Translations under genes and position numbers: made by a program
The notes under the pieces: generated by a model
Told to the model about the DNA's origin: nothing
What the model saw: only the letters and a program-made list of their open reading frames with translations
Database searches by the model: none
In this document: piece by piece, positions 1 to 5,760 of the stretch
How positions within the stretch are numbered: the stretch's first letter is position 1
How the letters are laid out: each line of letters opens with the position of its first letter
NCBI GenBank assembly: GCA_913020095.1
Contig: CAJWAH010000084.1
Location: 1 to 6,277 of the forward strand
Length of the DNA: 6,277 nucleotides
Source: an uncultured Synechococcus sp.
GTDB lineage: Bacteria; Cyanobacteriota; Cyanobacteriia; PCC-6307; Cyanobiaceae
Reading direction: 5' to 3'

Positions 1-1
1 C

Positions 2-814
2 CAGCGACCCAGCTGCCTCGATTACATCCAGCTGCTCAGCGACGACTGGATTGAGTTGCACGGTGATCGCTCCGGCAGCGATGACCAAGCCTTGGTGGGC
101 GGCCTTGGGCGGCTCGATGGCCGCGCGGTGCTCTTTATCGGCCACCAAAAAGGGCGTGACACCAAAGAGAACGTGGCCCGCAACTTCGGCATGGCCTCAC
201 CCGGCGGCTACCGCAAGGCCTTGCGCTTGATGCAGCACGCCTCACGCTTTGGCCTGCCGGTGATCAGCTTCATCGACACCCCCGGTGCCTATGCCGGCCT
301 GAAGGCCGAAGAACTCGGTCAGGGCGAAGCCATCGCCGTGAACTTGCGCGAGATGTTTGCCCTGGAGGTTCCGGTGATTGCCACCGTCATTGGGGAAGGG
401 GGATCCGGCGGTGCCTTGGGCATTGGCGTCGCCGATCGTTTGATGATGTTTGAGCACTCCGTTTACACGGTGGCCAGCCCTGAAGCCTGCGCTTCGATCC
501 TGTGGCGCGATGCCGCTAAGGCCTCCACTGCGGCCGAAGCCCTGAAGATCACCGCCCGTGATCTCAGCCAGCTGGGCATCGTTGATCGGGTGCTTGGCGA
601 ACCGTCTGGCGGCAATCACTGGGCTCCGTTGCAGGCTGCAGACACCCTGCGCACGGCTCTGTGTGAGGAGCTCAATCAGCTCACTTCCCTGTCACGCCAA
701 GAGTTGATGGATCAGCGCTACGGCAAGTACCGCCGCATTGGTCGCTACTTAGAGCATCCCGAGATGGATGCTGCTGCTACGTCAGACACCCAGGAATCGT
801 CAGCCAGCGCGTAA
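2..814 (+). CDS. accA: Acetyl-CoA carboxylase carboxyltransferase subunit alpha, 5'-truncated by the window edge
   Basis: Alpha subunit of the carboxyltransferase half of bacterial acetyl-CoA carboxylase. With AccD it moves CO2 from carboxybiotin to acetyl-CoA to make malonyl-CoA, the first committed step of fatty acid synthesis in the cytosol. The frame is open from base 2, and the visible protein starts with [11 protein letters not shown]...IELHGDR, which matches an internal AccA region about 55-60 residues from the usual N-terminus. The TTG at 56 is therefore not the start. About 270 residues are visible, against roughly 320-330 for the whole family protein. Diagnostic segments are [27 protein letters not shown] (visible residues 92-99), the glycine-rich [12 protein letters not shown] (131-142) and [10 protein letters not shown]. 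The C-terminal tail is Ser/Ala-rich. It precedes the SDR and folE on the same strand with a 48-54 base gap. Identification is very secure. Confidence 0.97.
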   Translation, partial: QRPSCLDYIQLLSDDWIELHGDRSGSDDQALVGGLGRLDGRAVLFIGHQKGRDTKENVARNFGMASPGGYRKALRLMQHASRFGLPVISFIDTPGAYAGLKAEELGQGEAIAVNLREMFALEVPVIATVIGEGGSGGALGIGVADRLMMFEHSVYTVASPEACASILWRDAAKASTAAEALKITARDLSQLGIVDRVLGEPSGGNHWAPLQAADTLRTALCEELNQLTSLSRQELMDQRYGKYRRIGRYLEHPEMDAAATSDTQESSASA

Positions 815-826
815 TATTCCTTAAAG

Positions 827-846
827 AACTGGTCGTTCGGCCGGTT
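827..846 (+). terminator. Hairpin between accA and the SDR gene, possible weak terminator or leader structure
   Basis: AACTGGTC (827-834) can pair with GGCCGGTT (839-846) around the loop GTTC, giving eight pairs including two G-U pairs. A run of six T lies at 859-864, but about 12 bases beyond the stem, so this is not a standard Rho-independent terminator. It could partly end accA transcription or sit in the SDR leader. The role is inference. Confidence 0.25.
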
Positions 847-862
847 TGTCCACGTTCCTTTT

Positions 863-1582
863 TTGTTGTTGTCTTCGACTGCACTGATTACCGGGGCTTC
901 CCGGGGCATCGGCGCTGCCACCGCCCAGCGTTTTGCTGAAGCGGGCTGGTCTCTCCAGCTCATGGCGCGTTCAGCTGATGCCCTTGAAGACGTCGCTCAG
1001 CGCTGCCGCTCCTTTGGGGTTTCGGTGGCCACTGAATGCGTCGACTTCAGTGATCCTGCTGCCATTGCACCGGCCATTGCCCGCTTGCAGCAGCAGGAGG
1101 GCACCCCTGCGGTGGTCATCAATAACGCCGGTGCTGCGCTCACCGCTTCCCTCTCTGAGGTGAGCTTGGAGCAGTGGCAGTGGCTGATGCAGCTCAACGT
1201 CACCAGCGTGTTTCAGGTTTGTCAGGCCGTGCTGCCAGGGCTTCGTGCCCAAGGCGGCGGCTTGATCGTGAACATCAGCAGCCACGCGGCGCGCTCGGCT
1301 TTCCCCGGTTGGGGGGCCTACTGCACCAGCAAGGCGGCGGTTCAAGCTCTAACGCGCTGTTTCGCCGAAGACGAACGGCAACATGGGATCCGCCTCAGCA
1401 CCCTGACTTTGGGCGCTGTGGACACTCCGCTGTGGGATACCCCCACGGTGCAGGCGGACTTTGATCGTTGTGCCATGCTCCCCGTGGCCAAGGTCGCTGA
1501 CACCCTGCTGCACATCGCGCAGCAACCCCCCCAGCTCCTGCTGGAGGACATCACCCTCATGCCCGCCGCTGGCGCGCTCTGA
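863..1582 (+). CDS. Short-chain dehydrogenase/reductase (SDR), NAD(P)-dependent
   Basis: Classical single-domain SDR oxidoreductase of about 237-239 residues, probably cytosolic. Counting from base 863, the Rossmann cofactor motif TGASRGIG is at 10-17 and an Arg after the second strand (LMAR, R36) favours NADPH. NNAG is at 87-90, and the catalytic set is Asn112, Ser140, Tyr153 and Lys157 (YCTSK). All catalytic residues are present, so the enzyme should be active. There is no ATG near the start. Three consecutive in-frame TTG codons stand at 863, 866 and 869; the third would give a protein beginning MSSTALITG, the usual SDR layout, and no clear Shine-Dalgarno site decides between them. The substrate cannot be read from sequence: it could be a FabG-like ketoacyl reductase or another carbonyl reductase. 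The five-base gap to folE suggests co-transcription and makes a pterin substrate worth considering. Family is certain; function is open. Confidence 0.9.
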   Translation: MLLSSTALITGASRGIGAATAQRFAEAGWSLQLMARSADALEDVAQRCRSFGVSVATECVDFSDPAAIAPAIARLQQQEGTPAVVINNAGAALTASLSEVSLEQWQWLMQLNVTSVFQVCQAVLPGLRAQGGGLIVNISSHAARSAFPGWGAYCTSKAAVQALTRCFAEDERQHGIRLSTLTLGAVDTPLWDTPTVQADFDRCAMLPVAKVADTLLHIAQQPPQLLLEDITLMPAAGAL

Positions 1583-1587
1583 GCTCC

Positions 1588-2376
1588 ATGACCGCACTCG
1601 ACGACACCACTGCAATGGCGTCTGCTTCTCCTTCCATTGGTTCGCCTGTGCTGGATGGCTCCGCCGTGGCCCGCAGCATCAGTAAGACCCTGCCGCGTTC
1701 CATCAGCGACGTGATTCGGGCCCGCTTGGAAGCGGCCAATGCCCCCTACCTGGCCAACGACAACATCGCTGACCACCTCAAGCCCGGCGAGCTTGAGCTG
1801 CTGCAGCAGGAAGTCACCGACAAGGTGCGCGATCTGTTGCGCTCGCTGGTGATTGATATCGAGCGCGACCACAACACCGAGGAGACGGCGGAGCGCGTCG
1901 CCAAGATGTATCTCCAGGAGGTGTTCAAGGGCCGTTATCTCCAGCAGCCCAAGATCGCCAGCTTCCCCAACGTCAAAAATCTCGATGAGATTTACACCGT
2001 GGGTCCGATCACGGTGCGTTCGGCTTGTTCACACCACCTGGTCCCGATCCTGGGGAACTGCTGGATTGGCATCAAGCCTGGTTCGAGCGTCATTGGCTTG
2101 AGCAAGTTCGCCCGCGTGGCCGATTGGGTCTTCTCCCGTCCTCACATCCAAGAGGAAGCGGTGATGATCCTGGCCGATGAAATCGAGCGGCTGTGTGAGC
2201 CCAAGGGCCTGGCCATCCTGGTGAAGGCTCAGCACTACTGCATGAAGTGGCGCGGCGTGAAAGAGCCCCAAACCAGCATGGTGAACTCCGTTGTACGCGG
2301 TGATTTCCGCCACGACCCCAGCCTCAAGGCCGAGTTCTTTGAGTTGGTGAAGCAGCAGGAATCGATGCTGGGCTAA
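1588..2376 (+). CDS. folE: GTP cyclohydrolase I
   Basis: Converts GTP to 7,8-dihydroneopterin triphosphate and formate, the entry step to folate and tetrahydropterins; family members are cytosolic toroidal multimers. The C-terminal two thirds match FolE. Putative Zn ligands are Cys147 and His150 in CSHHLVPILG and Cys218 in QHYCMKWRG. IGLSKFAR (169-176) supplies the conserved Ser, Lys and Arg, QE (188-189) is the GTP-contacting pair, and His216 and Arg222 are present. The active site thus looks complete, except that the usual CEHH reads CSHH, with Ser148 where most members have Glu. The protein is 262 residues, longer than the roughly 190-250 common in the family. Its first 35-40 residues are Ser/Ala/Thr-rich and probably disordered. 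ATG lies five bases after the SDR stop, suggesting an operon. Its TAA overlaps the TAG of the convergent minus-strand gene. Confidence 0.95.
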   Translation: MTALDDTTAMASASPSIGSPVLDGSAVARSISKTLPRSISDVIRARLEAANAPYLANDNIADHLKPGELELLQQEVTDKVRDLLRSLVIDIERDHNTEETAERVAKMYLQEVFKGRYLQQPKIASFPNVKNLDEIYTVGPITVRSACSHHLVPILGNCWIGIKPGSSVIGLSKFARVADWVFSRPHIQEEAVMILADEIERLCEPKGLAILVKAQHYCMKWRGVKEPQTSMVNSVVRGDFRHDPSLKAEFFELVKQQESMLG

Positions 2377-2825
2377 GGCCCCACGGGCCCCAGCGGTGCT
2401 GAGGCCACGCGCCGGTGCCCCTCCGGGGTGATCACAATCGCCACAGCCATCAACTCCAGCCCCACATCGCTGGGTTGAGCGGTGTAGCTGCTGCCAACGG
2501 CACCGGGAATCAGCAACCAGCCCGATTCCCCTTGCCGGTACCAGTGGATCAATGTGGGCTTTGCTCCTGCTGGCTTGGCTGCCAACCAGCGGGCTTCAAT
2601 CACCTGCCCGGCGATGGCTTCGCCCGCTAGCTCCAGCTCACCCAAGGTTTGAATCGCCGCTTGCAGCTCAGAGGCTCGCTGGCTGCTGGCATCAATTTGC
2701 TGCTTGAGCACCTTGATTTGCTGCTGCGGCTTGAGGTGATCCATCCCCGGCACGCACTCCAGTTGACCGCCGATCAACTGGCAACCCATCAGCAGTCCTT
2801 GGGCCAACAGCCATGGAGCCGGCAT
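2373..2825 (-). CDS. Hypothetical small protein with coiled-coil-like segment and Ig-like C-terminal module
   Basis: A 150-residue protein with no function I recognise. The N-terminus has two cysteines (15 and 24) in a Gly-rich stretch, GCQLIGGQLECVPG. Residues 33-62 are Gln/Leu-rich with heptad-like spacing (QQQIKVLKQQI), suggesting a short coiled coil. Residues about 92-145 resemble the Ig-like module seen in many bacterial surface proteins: HWYR, then IPGAVGSSY, then SDVGLELMAVAIVITPEG. LLMGC could be read as a lipobox, but no positive charge precedes it, so a lipoprotein signal is doubtful. The start is uncertain: ATG at 2825 gives the full length, while ATG at 2789 would begin MGCQLIGG, equally plausible. 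It lies 33 bases downstream of trpF on the same strand, so co-transcription is likely. It meets folE tail to tail. Confidence 0.75.
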   Translation of the reverse strand: MPAPWLLAQGLLMGCQLIGGQLECVPGMDHLKPQQQIKVLKQQIDASSQRASELQAAIQTLGELELAGEAIAGQVIEARWLAAKPAGAKPTLIHWYRQGESGWLLIPGAVGSSYTAQPSDVGLELMAVAIVITPEGHRRVASAPLGPVGP

Positions 2826-2858
2826 GGCGGCAGAGCAACTAGCTGAATTGTGCGCATT

Positions 2859-3512
2859 TCAGCCGTGAACGGCTTTGATCAGCGCCTCCACCAGCTGCAA
2901 ATCTTTCAGCCCCGGCGCTTGCTCCACGCCGCTGCTGGCATCGAGGCCCGTGGGCGTCAGCCCCTGCTGCGCCAGCTGCTCAAGAGCCTCGCGGGCATTG
3001 CTGGGGCCGAGCCCGCCGGCGAGCCACCAGGGCAGCAGCGGCTCAAACCCCTGCAGCCATTGCAGCGGCAAGCGCTCGCCCGTGCCGCCATGGGCCGAGT
3101 CACTCCAGGCATCGAGCAACAAGCCATCCACCACGGCGCTGTAGGCCTCAGCCCGCTTGAGGTCAGCGGCGCTGCGAATCCGCAGGGCTTTCCACAGGGG
3201 CAAGCCCAGTTCAGCGCGCAGTTGCTGGCAGCGCTCTGGCGTTTCTTCCCCATGCAGCTGCAGCAGTTGATGGCCCTGCTCAGGCCGCAAACTCTCCAGC
3301 TCACTGTCGCTGGGATTCACCACCACCAGCACACGGCAGCAGTTGGGGTTGGTGCCTGCCACGGCCTCCCATAGGGCTGGCCGCTGGTCTGGGGGTAAGA
3401 AGCGGGCGGAGCGGCGAGCGGCGATCACCCCGATGGCATTGGCGCCGAGCTCCGCCACAGCCGCCGCTTGCGGCGGTTGCATCAGTCCGCAGATTTTCAG
3501 CTGTGCAGCCAT
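2859..3512 (-). CDS. trpF: Phosphoribosylanthranilate isomerase
   Basis: Isomerises N-(5'-phosphoribosyl)anthranilate to CdRP, the third step of tryptophan synthesis from chorismate; a cytosolic TIM-barrel enzyme. Starting at ATG 3512 the protein is 217 residues, the usual TrpF size, and opens MAAQLKICGL with the catalytic Cys8 in KICG. LQLHGEET (85-92) and the general-acid Asp134 in LLLDAWSD, followed by GGTG (142-145), are present. The phosphate-binding loops LAGGLGPSNA (164-173) and GLDASSGVE (189-197) complete the active site. The frame stays open upstream to 3563, but the extra 17 residues do not resemble TrpF and would overlap the probable start of the divergent M50 gene. No other trp gene is nearby, which fits the scattered trp genes of cyanobacteria. 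It leads a likely two-gene unit with the small downstream gene. Confidence 0.95.
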   Translation of the reverse strand: MAAQLKICGLMQPPQAAAVAELGANAIGVIAARRSARFLPPDQRPALWEAVAGTNPNCCRVLVVVNPSDSELESLRPEQGHQLLQLHGEETPERCQQLRAELGLPLWKALRIRSAADLKRAEAYSAVVDGLLLDAWSDSAHGGTGERLPLQWLQGFEPLLPWWLAGGLGPSNAREALEQLAQQGLTPTGLDASSGVEQAPGLKDLQLVEALIKAVHG

Positions 3513-3555
3513 GACAGCGTTTCTAGGATGGTGGTTGTCAAACGGGGGCAAGCAG
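3513..3555. promoter_or_regulatory. Divergent control region between trpF and the M50 protease gene
   Basis: Only 43 bases separate the chosen starts, so promoters for both genes must lie here or extend into the coding regions. On the minus strand a perfect TTGACA (-35 type) lies at 3541-3536, but no good -10 box sits about 17 bases downstream. On the plus strand TAGGAT at 3524-3529 resembles a -10 box, without a convincing -35. GGGGG at 3544-3548 may serve as the M50 ribosome binding site. If M50 instead starts at ATG 3511, the region vanishes and the two ATGs overlap in one CATG. Confidence 0.35.
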
Positions 3556-4806
3556 GTGAGCAACGCCCCACAGGGCCAGGGCTGGAAGGTGATGAGCCTG
3601 GCCGGAATTCCGCTTTATATCCATCCCAGCTGGCTGTTTGTTCTGGTGCTGGCCACGGTGTTGTTCAGCCAGCAATTTGACGGCAACCCTGCCTACGGAT
3701 TTCTCACAGCGCTGCTGCTGTTCCTGTCTGTGGTGCTGCACGAACTCGGCCATTCGCTGATGTCGCTGCGCCTTGGCGTGAAGGTGCGCAGCATCACCCT
3801 GTTCATGCTGGGCGGAGTGGCCTCCGTTGAGCGGGATCCCGCCACCCCCATGGGTGCCCTGTTGGTGGCCGCCGCTGGCCCAGCGGTGAGTGCGCTCTTG
3901 GCCTTCTTCTTGGCGGTGGCTGTGCATCCTTTGAGTCACCTTCAGCCCTCCCTGGGGGAGGTGGCCCTGGTGCTGGCCCAGCTCAATTTGCTGCTGGCTT
4001 TGTTCAACCTGCTGCCCGGTTTGCCCCTCGATGGTGGTCAGATCGTCAAAGCTCTGGTGTGGCAGGCCAGTGGCAGCCGCGAGAAGGGCGTGCGCACGGC
4101 CACCCGCTGCGGGCAGCTGTTGGGGTGGATGGGGGTGGTGTTGGGCGTGTTCCTGTTCCTGCGCACGGGCTCTTTTGGTGGGCTGTGGCTGCTGCTGTTG
4201 GGCTGGTTTGCCCTGGGCGCTTCCCGCAACCAACTGCAGCTGCTTGCCCTGCAGCGGGCGCTGCAGCATCTGCAGGTGAAAGATTCCGTCAGCCGCCGCT
4301 TGCGGGTGATGGAGCCCGGCAGAACCCTGCGGGATCTCAGCCAGATGCGCCTCTCCAATGATTCGCCGCGCCCGGATTGGGTGCTGCTCTGCCAAGGGGG
4401 GCGCTGGAAGGGGTTCATTGATGATCAGCCCCTCAAGCAGGTGCCCGTGCAGCGCTGGGATGTGGAAACCCTCGAGCAGCACCAGCAGCCCCTCACTGAA
4501 CTGCCCTCGATTTCCGAAACCGCGCCCCTGTGGCGGGCGGTGTTGGCGTTGGAGGACTCGCAGCAGGGCCGCTTGCTGGTGCTCAATCCAGCCGGGTTGC
4601 CCGTGGGCACCTTGGAGCGCCCTGAGCTCTCAGAAGCGGTGATGCGGCGGCTGTCGGTGCGGTTGCCCCAGCCCTTGCTGGAGCAGGCCCGCCGCCAAGG
4701 CGCCTACCCCTTGGGCTTGTCGCTGGGGCCTGTGGCGGAAACCGTGGCGGCCTTGCCTGAAGTGATGGCGGCCAACCGCTCGGGCTCCTCGGGCCAACCC
4801 AACTGA
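3556..4806 (+). CDS. Site-2 protease family (M50) integral membrane zinc metalloprotease with C-terminal CBS pair
   Basis: Predicted intramembrane metalloprotease, a family that cuts membrane-bound substrates such as anti-sigma factors. From GTG 3556 it has 416 residues. The zinc motif HELGH is at 62-66 in VVLHELGHSLMSLRLG. The second motif, NLLPGLPLDGG (151-161), supplies the third metal ligand, Asp159. Hydrophobic segments lie near 26-37, 49-62, 79-91, 100-123, 135-155 and 183-220. Residues about 241-305 and 319-365 look like a degenerate CBS pair, a possible nucleotide sensor. The GTG is preferred because the sequence after it (GWKVMSLAGIPLYIHPSW) matches the usual N-terminus, with GGGGG seven bases upstream. 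ATG 3511 would add 15 residues. The final 34 codons, including the stop, overlap the opposite-strand ligase gene by 103 bases. The substrate is unknown. Confidence 0.92.
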   Translation: MSNAPQGQGWKVMSLAGIPLYIHPSWLFVLVLATVLFSQQFDGNPAYGFLTALLLFLSVVLHELGHSLMSLRLGVKVRSITLFMLGGVASVERDPATPMGALLVAAAGPAVSALLAFFLAVAVHPLSHLQPSLGEVALVLAQLNLLLALFNLLPGLPLDGGQIVKALVWQASGSREKGVRTATRCGQLLGWMGVVLGVFLFLRTGSFGGLWLLLLGWFALGASRNQLQLLALQRALQHLQVKDSVSRRLRVMEPGRTLRDLSQMRLSNDSPRPDWVLLCQGGRWKGFIDDQPLKQVPVQRWDVETLEQHQQPLTELPSISETAPLWRAVLALEDSQQGRLLVLNPAGLPVGTLERPELSEAVMRRLSVRLPQPLLEQARRQGAYPLGLSLGPVAETVAALPEVMAANRSGSSGQPN

Positions 4807-5453
4807 TTCGGCTTTGAATCCAACAACCACTGCTCGGCTTGCTGCAGCAACACCTGGCGCAGCCTGTTGGGGCTGAAGGCCTCAGGTAGCGCCGGTGGGG
4901 CTGGCTCATTGAACAGCTGCTGCCAGAGCTTTGCTGGTGGCTGCAAGGGAATCGAACCGTGCTGCAGCAGCCGCCCCCGCTGCCAAAGCTGGGCGCTGCC
5001 GATCCGTTTGATGCCAAGCGGGTCGACCAAATCAGCCCCGGTGGCTTGGCCAAAGCAATTCTGTTGCCCGCGTTGCTGCTCGCTGTTGCCATCGACCAAG
5101 GCGCTGCCCAATTGCGCAAAGCCCGCTTGCAACCACTGGTTCAGCAGCCGGTAGGCGCGTCGCTGCCCGCGGGGCGGCTGCGCCAAGGCGATGGCATAAC
5201 AAAGATCGCCGCCATGGAGCACGGCCGCTCCGCCGGTGGGTCGGCGCACCACAGGGATATCCAGCCCTGCACTGTTGGGGAGAGGGCCCTGGTGATGCCC
5301 CAGCGAGAGGGTGGGCTGCTGCCATTGGTAGAAGCGCAGCAGCACCGGCTGCTCCTCGCTGAGCTGGCTCAGCATCCAGCGATCCAACCCCATCTGCACG
5401 CTGCCGCAGCTGTTCAGATCCGGATAGAGGCCCCAACGTTGGCCGTGGATCAA
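4704..5453 (-). CDS. Lipoate-protein ligase A / biotin-lipoyl ligase family protein
   Basis: Member of the BPL/LplA/LipB fold, whose enzymes attach or transfer lipoate, octanoate or biotin to a lysine of a carrier domain. The protein has 249 residues. Motifs are RRPTGGAAVLH (70-80), the acyl-binding loop that usually reads RR-TGGGAV-H, then GGDLCYAIAL (81-90), and GIKRIGSAQ (147-155) with the expected catalytic Lys149, followed by LLQHGSIPL. The N-terminal WGLYPDLNSCGSVQMGLDRW aligns with the usual family opening ahead of (N/Q)MALDE, so the TTG start at 5453 is preferred over the internal ATG at 5393. The last 33 residues and the stop lie antisense to the M50 gene and are Ala/Pro/Ser-rich. 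The gene diverges from the TauE-like gene. Whether it acts on free lipoate, like LplA, or transfers octanoyl groups cannot be decided from the sequence, so no symbol is given. Confidence 0.88.
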   Translation of the reverse strand: MIHGQRWGLYPDLNSCGSVQMGLDRWMLSQLSEEQPVLLRFYQWQQPTLSLGHHQGPLPNSAGLDIPVVRRPTGGAAVLHGGDLCYAIALAQPPRGQRRAYRLLNQWLQAGFAQLGSALVDGNSEQQRGQQNCFGQATGADLVDPLGIKRIGSAQLWQRGRLLQHGSIPLQPPAKLWQQLFNEPAPPALPEAFSPNRLRQVLLQQAEQWLLDSKPNQLGWPEEPERLAAITSGKAATVSATGPSDKPKG

Positions 5454-5483
5454 CGAAGCTGGGGCCGATTGCGATGGGAGGGG
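5454..5483. promoter_or_regulatory. Very short divergent gap between the ligase and TauE-like genes
   Basis: Thirty bases separate the TTG start of the ligase from the ATG of the permease, so both promoters would overlap coding sequence. GGGAGGGG at 5476-5483 is purine-rich and Shine-Dalgarno-like but directly abuts the ATG at 5484, closer than the usual spacing. No clear -35/-10 pair was found by eye. Confidence 0.3.
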
Positions 5484-5756
5484 ATGCTCCAGCTGCTGTT
5501 GCTGCTGCCGTTAGGCATCCTCGCCGGTCTGTTGTCGGGCTTTTTGGGGATTGGCGGCGGCTTGATTTTCTCGCCGCTGTTGTTGGCGCTTGGTTTGGAG
5601 CCCCATCAGGCGCTAGCCACCAGCACCTTGGCCATTGTTCCCACCACCGCTGCTGGCAGCTGGGCCCACTGGCGCCAGGGCCGCTTGCCACTGCAACCCG
5701 CGCTGGTGATTGCCCTAGCGGCTCTCGCCAGCGGCCTGGCTTTTGCGTTGGTGGGC
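5484..5756 (+). CDS. TauE/SafE family permease, N-terminal fragment cut off at the chimeric junction
   Basis: Integral membrane transporter of the TauE/SafE (DUF81) family, usually about 250 residues and linked in characterised cases to export of sulfite or organosulfonates. Only 91 residues remain. The first transmembrane segment carries the family signature LLSGFLGIGGGLIFSPLL (residues 16-33). ATSTLAIVPTT (45-55) and the loop SWAHWRQGRLPL follow, then a further hydrophobic segment (73-91). After Gly91 the frame reads nine unrelated residues (TVHVLVHLA) to a stop at 5784-5786. Those codons are antisense to the eukaryotic gene, so the stop is an artefact of the join and not a natural end. The start is ATG 5484, with a purine-rich stretch just before it. 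The substrate is unknown. Confidence 0.85.
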
Positions 5757-5760
5757 ACGG
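5745..5760. other. Junction between cyanobacterial and eukaryotic sequence
   Basis: Left of here the plus strand encodes a TauE/SafE protein; right of here the minus strand encodes glutamate-cysteine ligase. Plus-strand TauE similarity runs to about 5747-5756. Minus-strand GCL similarity (SKVDENMHRAHQR) runs down to about 5745, after which family members normally continue with Asp-Ala-Val but this sequence reads Lys-Ser-Gln. The two similarities overlap by a few to about ten bases, which suggests microhomology at the join. The exact base cannot be fixed without references. Confidence 0.8.

Noticed and set aside
56..58. TTG as the start of accA
   Set aside because: The frame is open to the window edge and the residues before it ([17 protein letters not shown]) are conserved AccA sequence, so the gene starts outside the window.
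812..817. TAATAT as a -10 promoter box for the SDR gene
   Set aside because: It includes the accA stop codon and has no recognisable -35 at suitable distance.
2861..2874. Hairpin AGCCG-TGAA-CGGCT at the end of trpF
   Set aside because: Only five stem pairs, overlapping the stop and last codons, with no T-run on the minus strand, so it is not supported as a terminator.
3343..3555. Long N-terminal extension of the M50 protein
   Set aside because: This part is antisense to trpF and is not membrane-protease-like; family similarity begins just after GTG 3556.
3513..3563. Longer trpF start at 3563
   Set aside because: The 17 extra residues do not resemble TrpF, whereas ATG 3512 gives the expected MAAQLKICG opening and usual length.
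4959..5483. Plus-strand open frame upstream of and in frame with the TauE-like gene
   Set aside because: It is the antisense shadow of the lipoate-ligase gene, with no family similarity; the permease begins at 5484.
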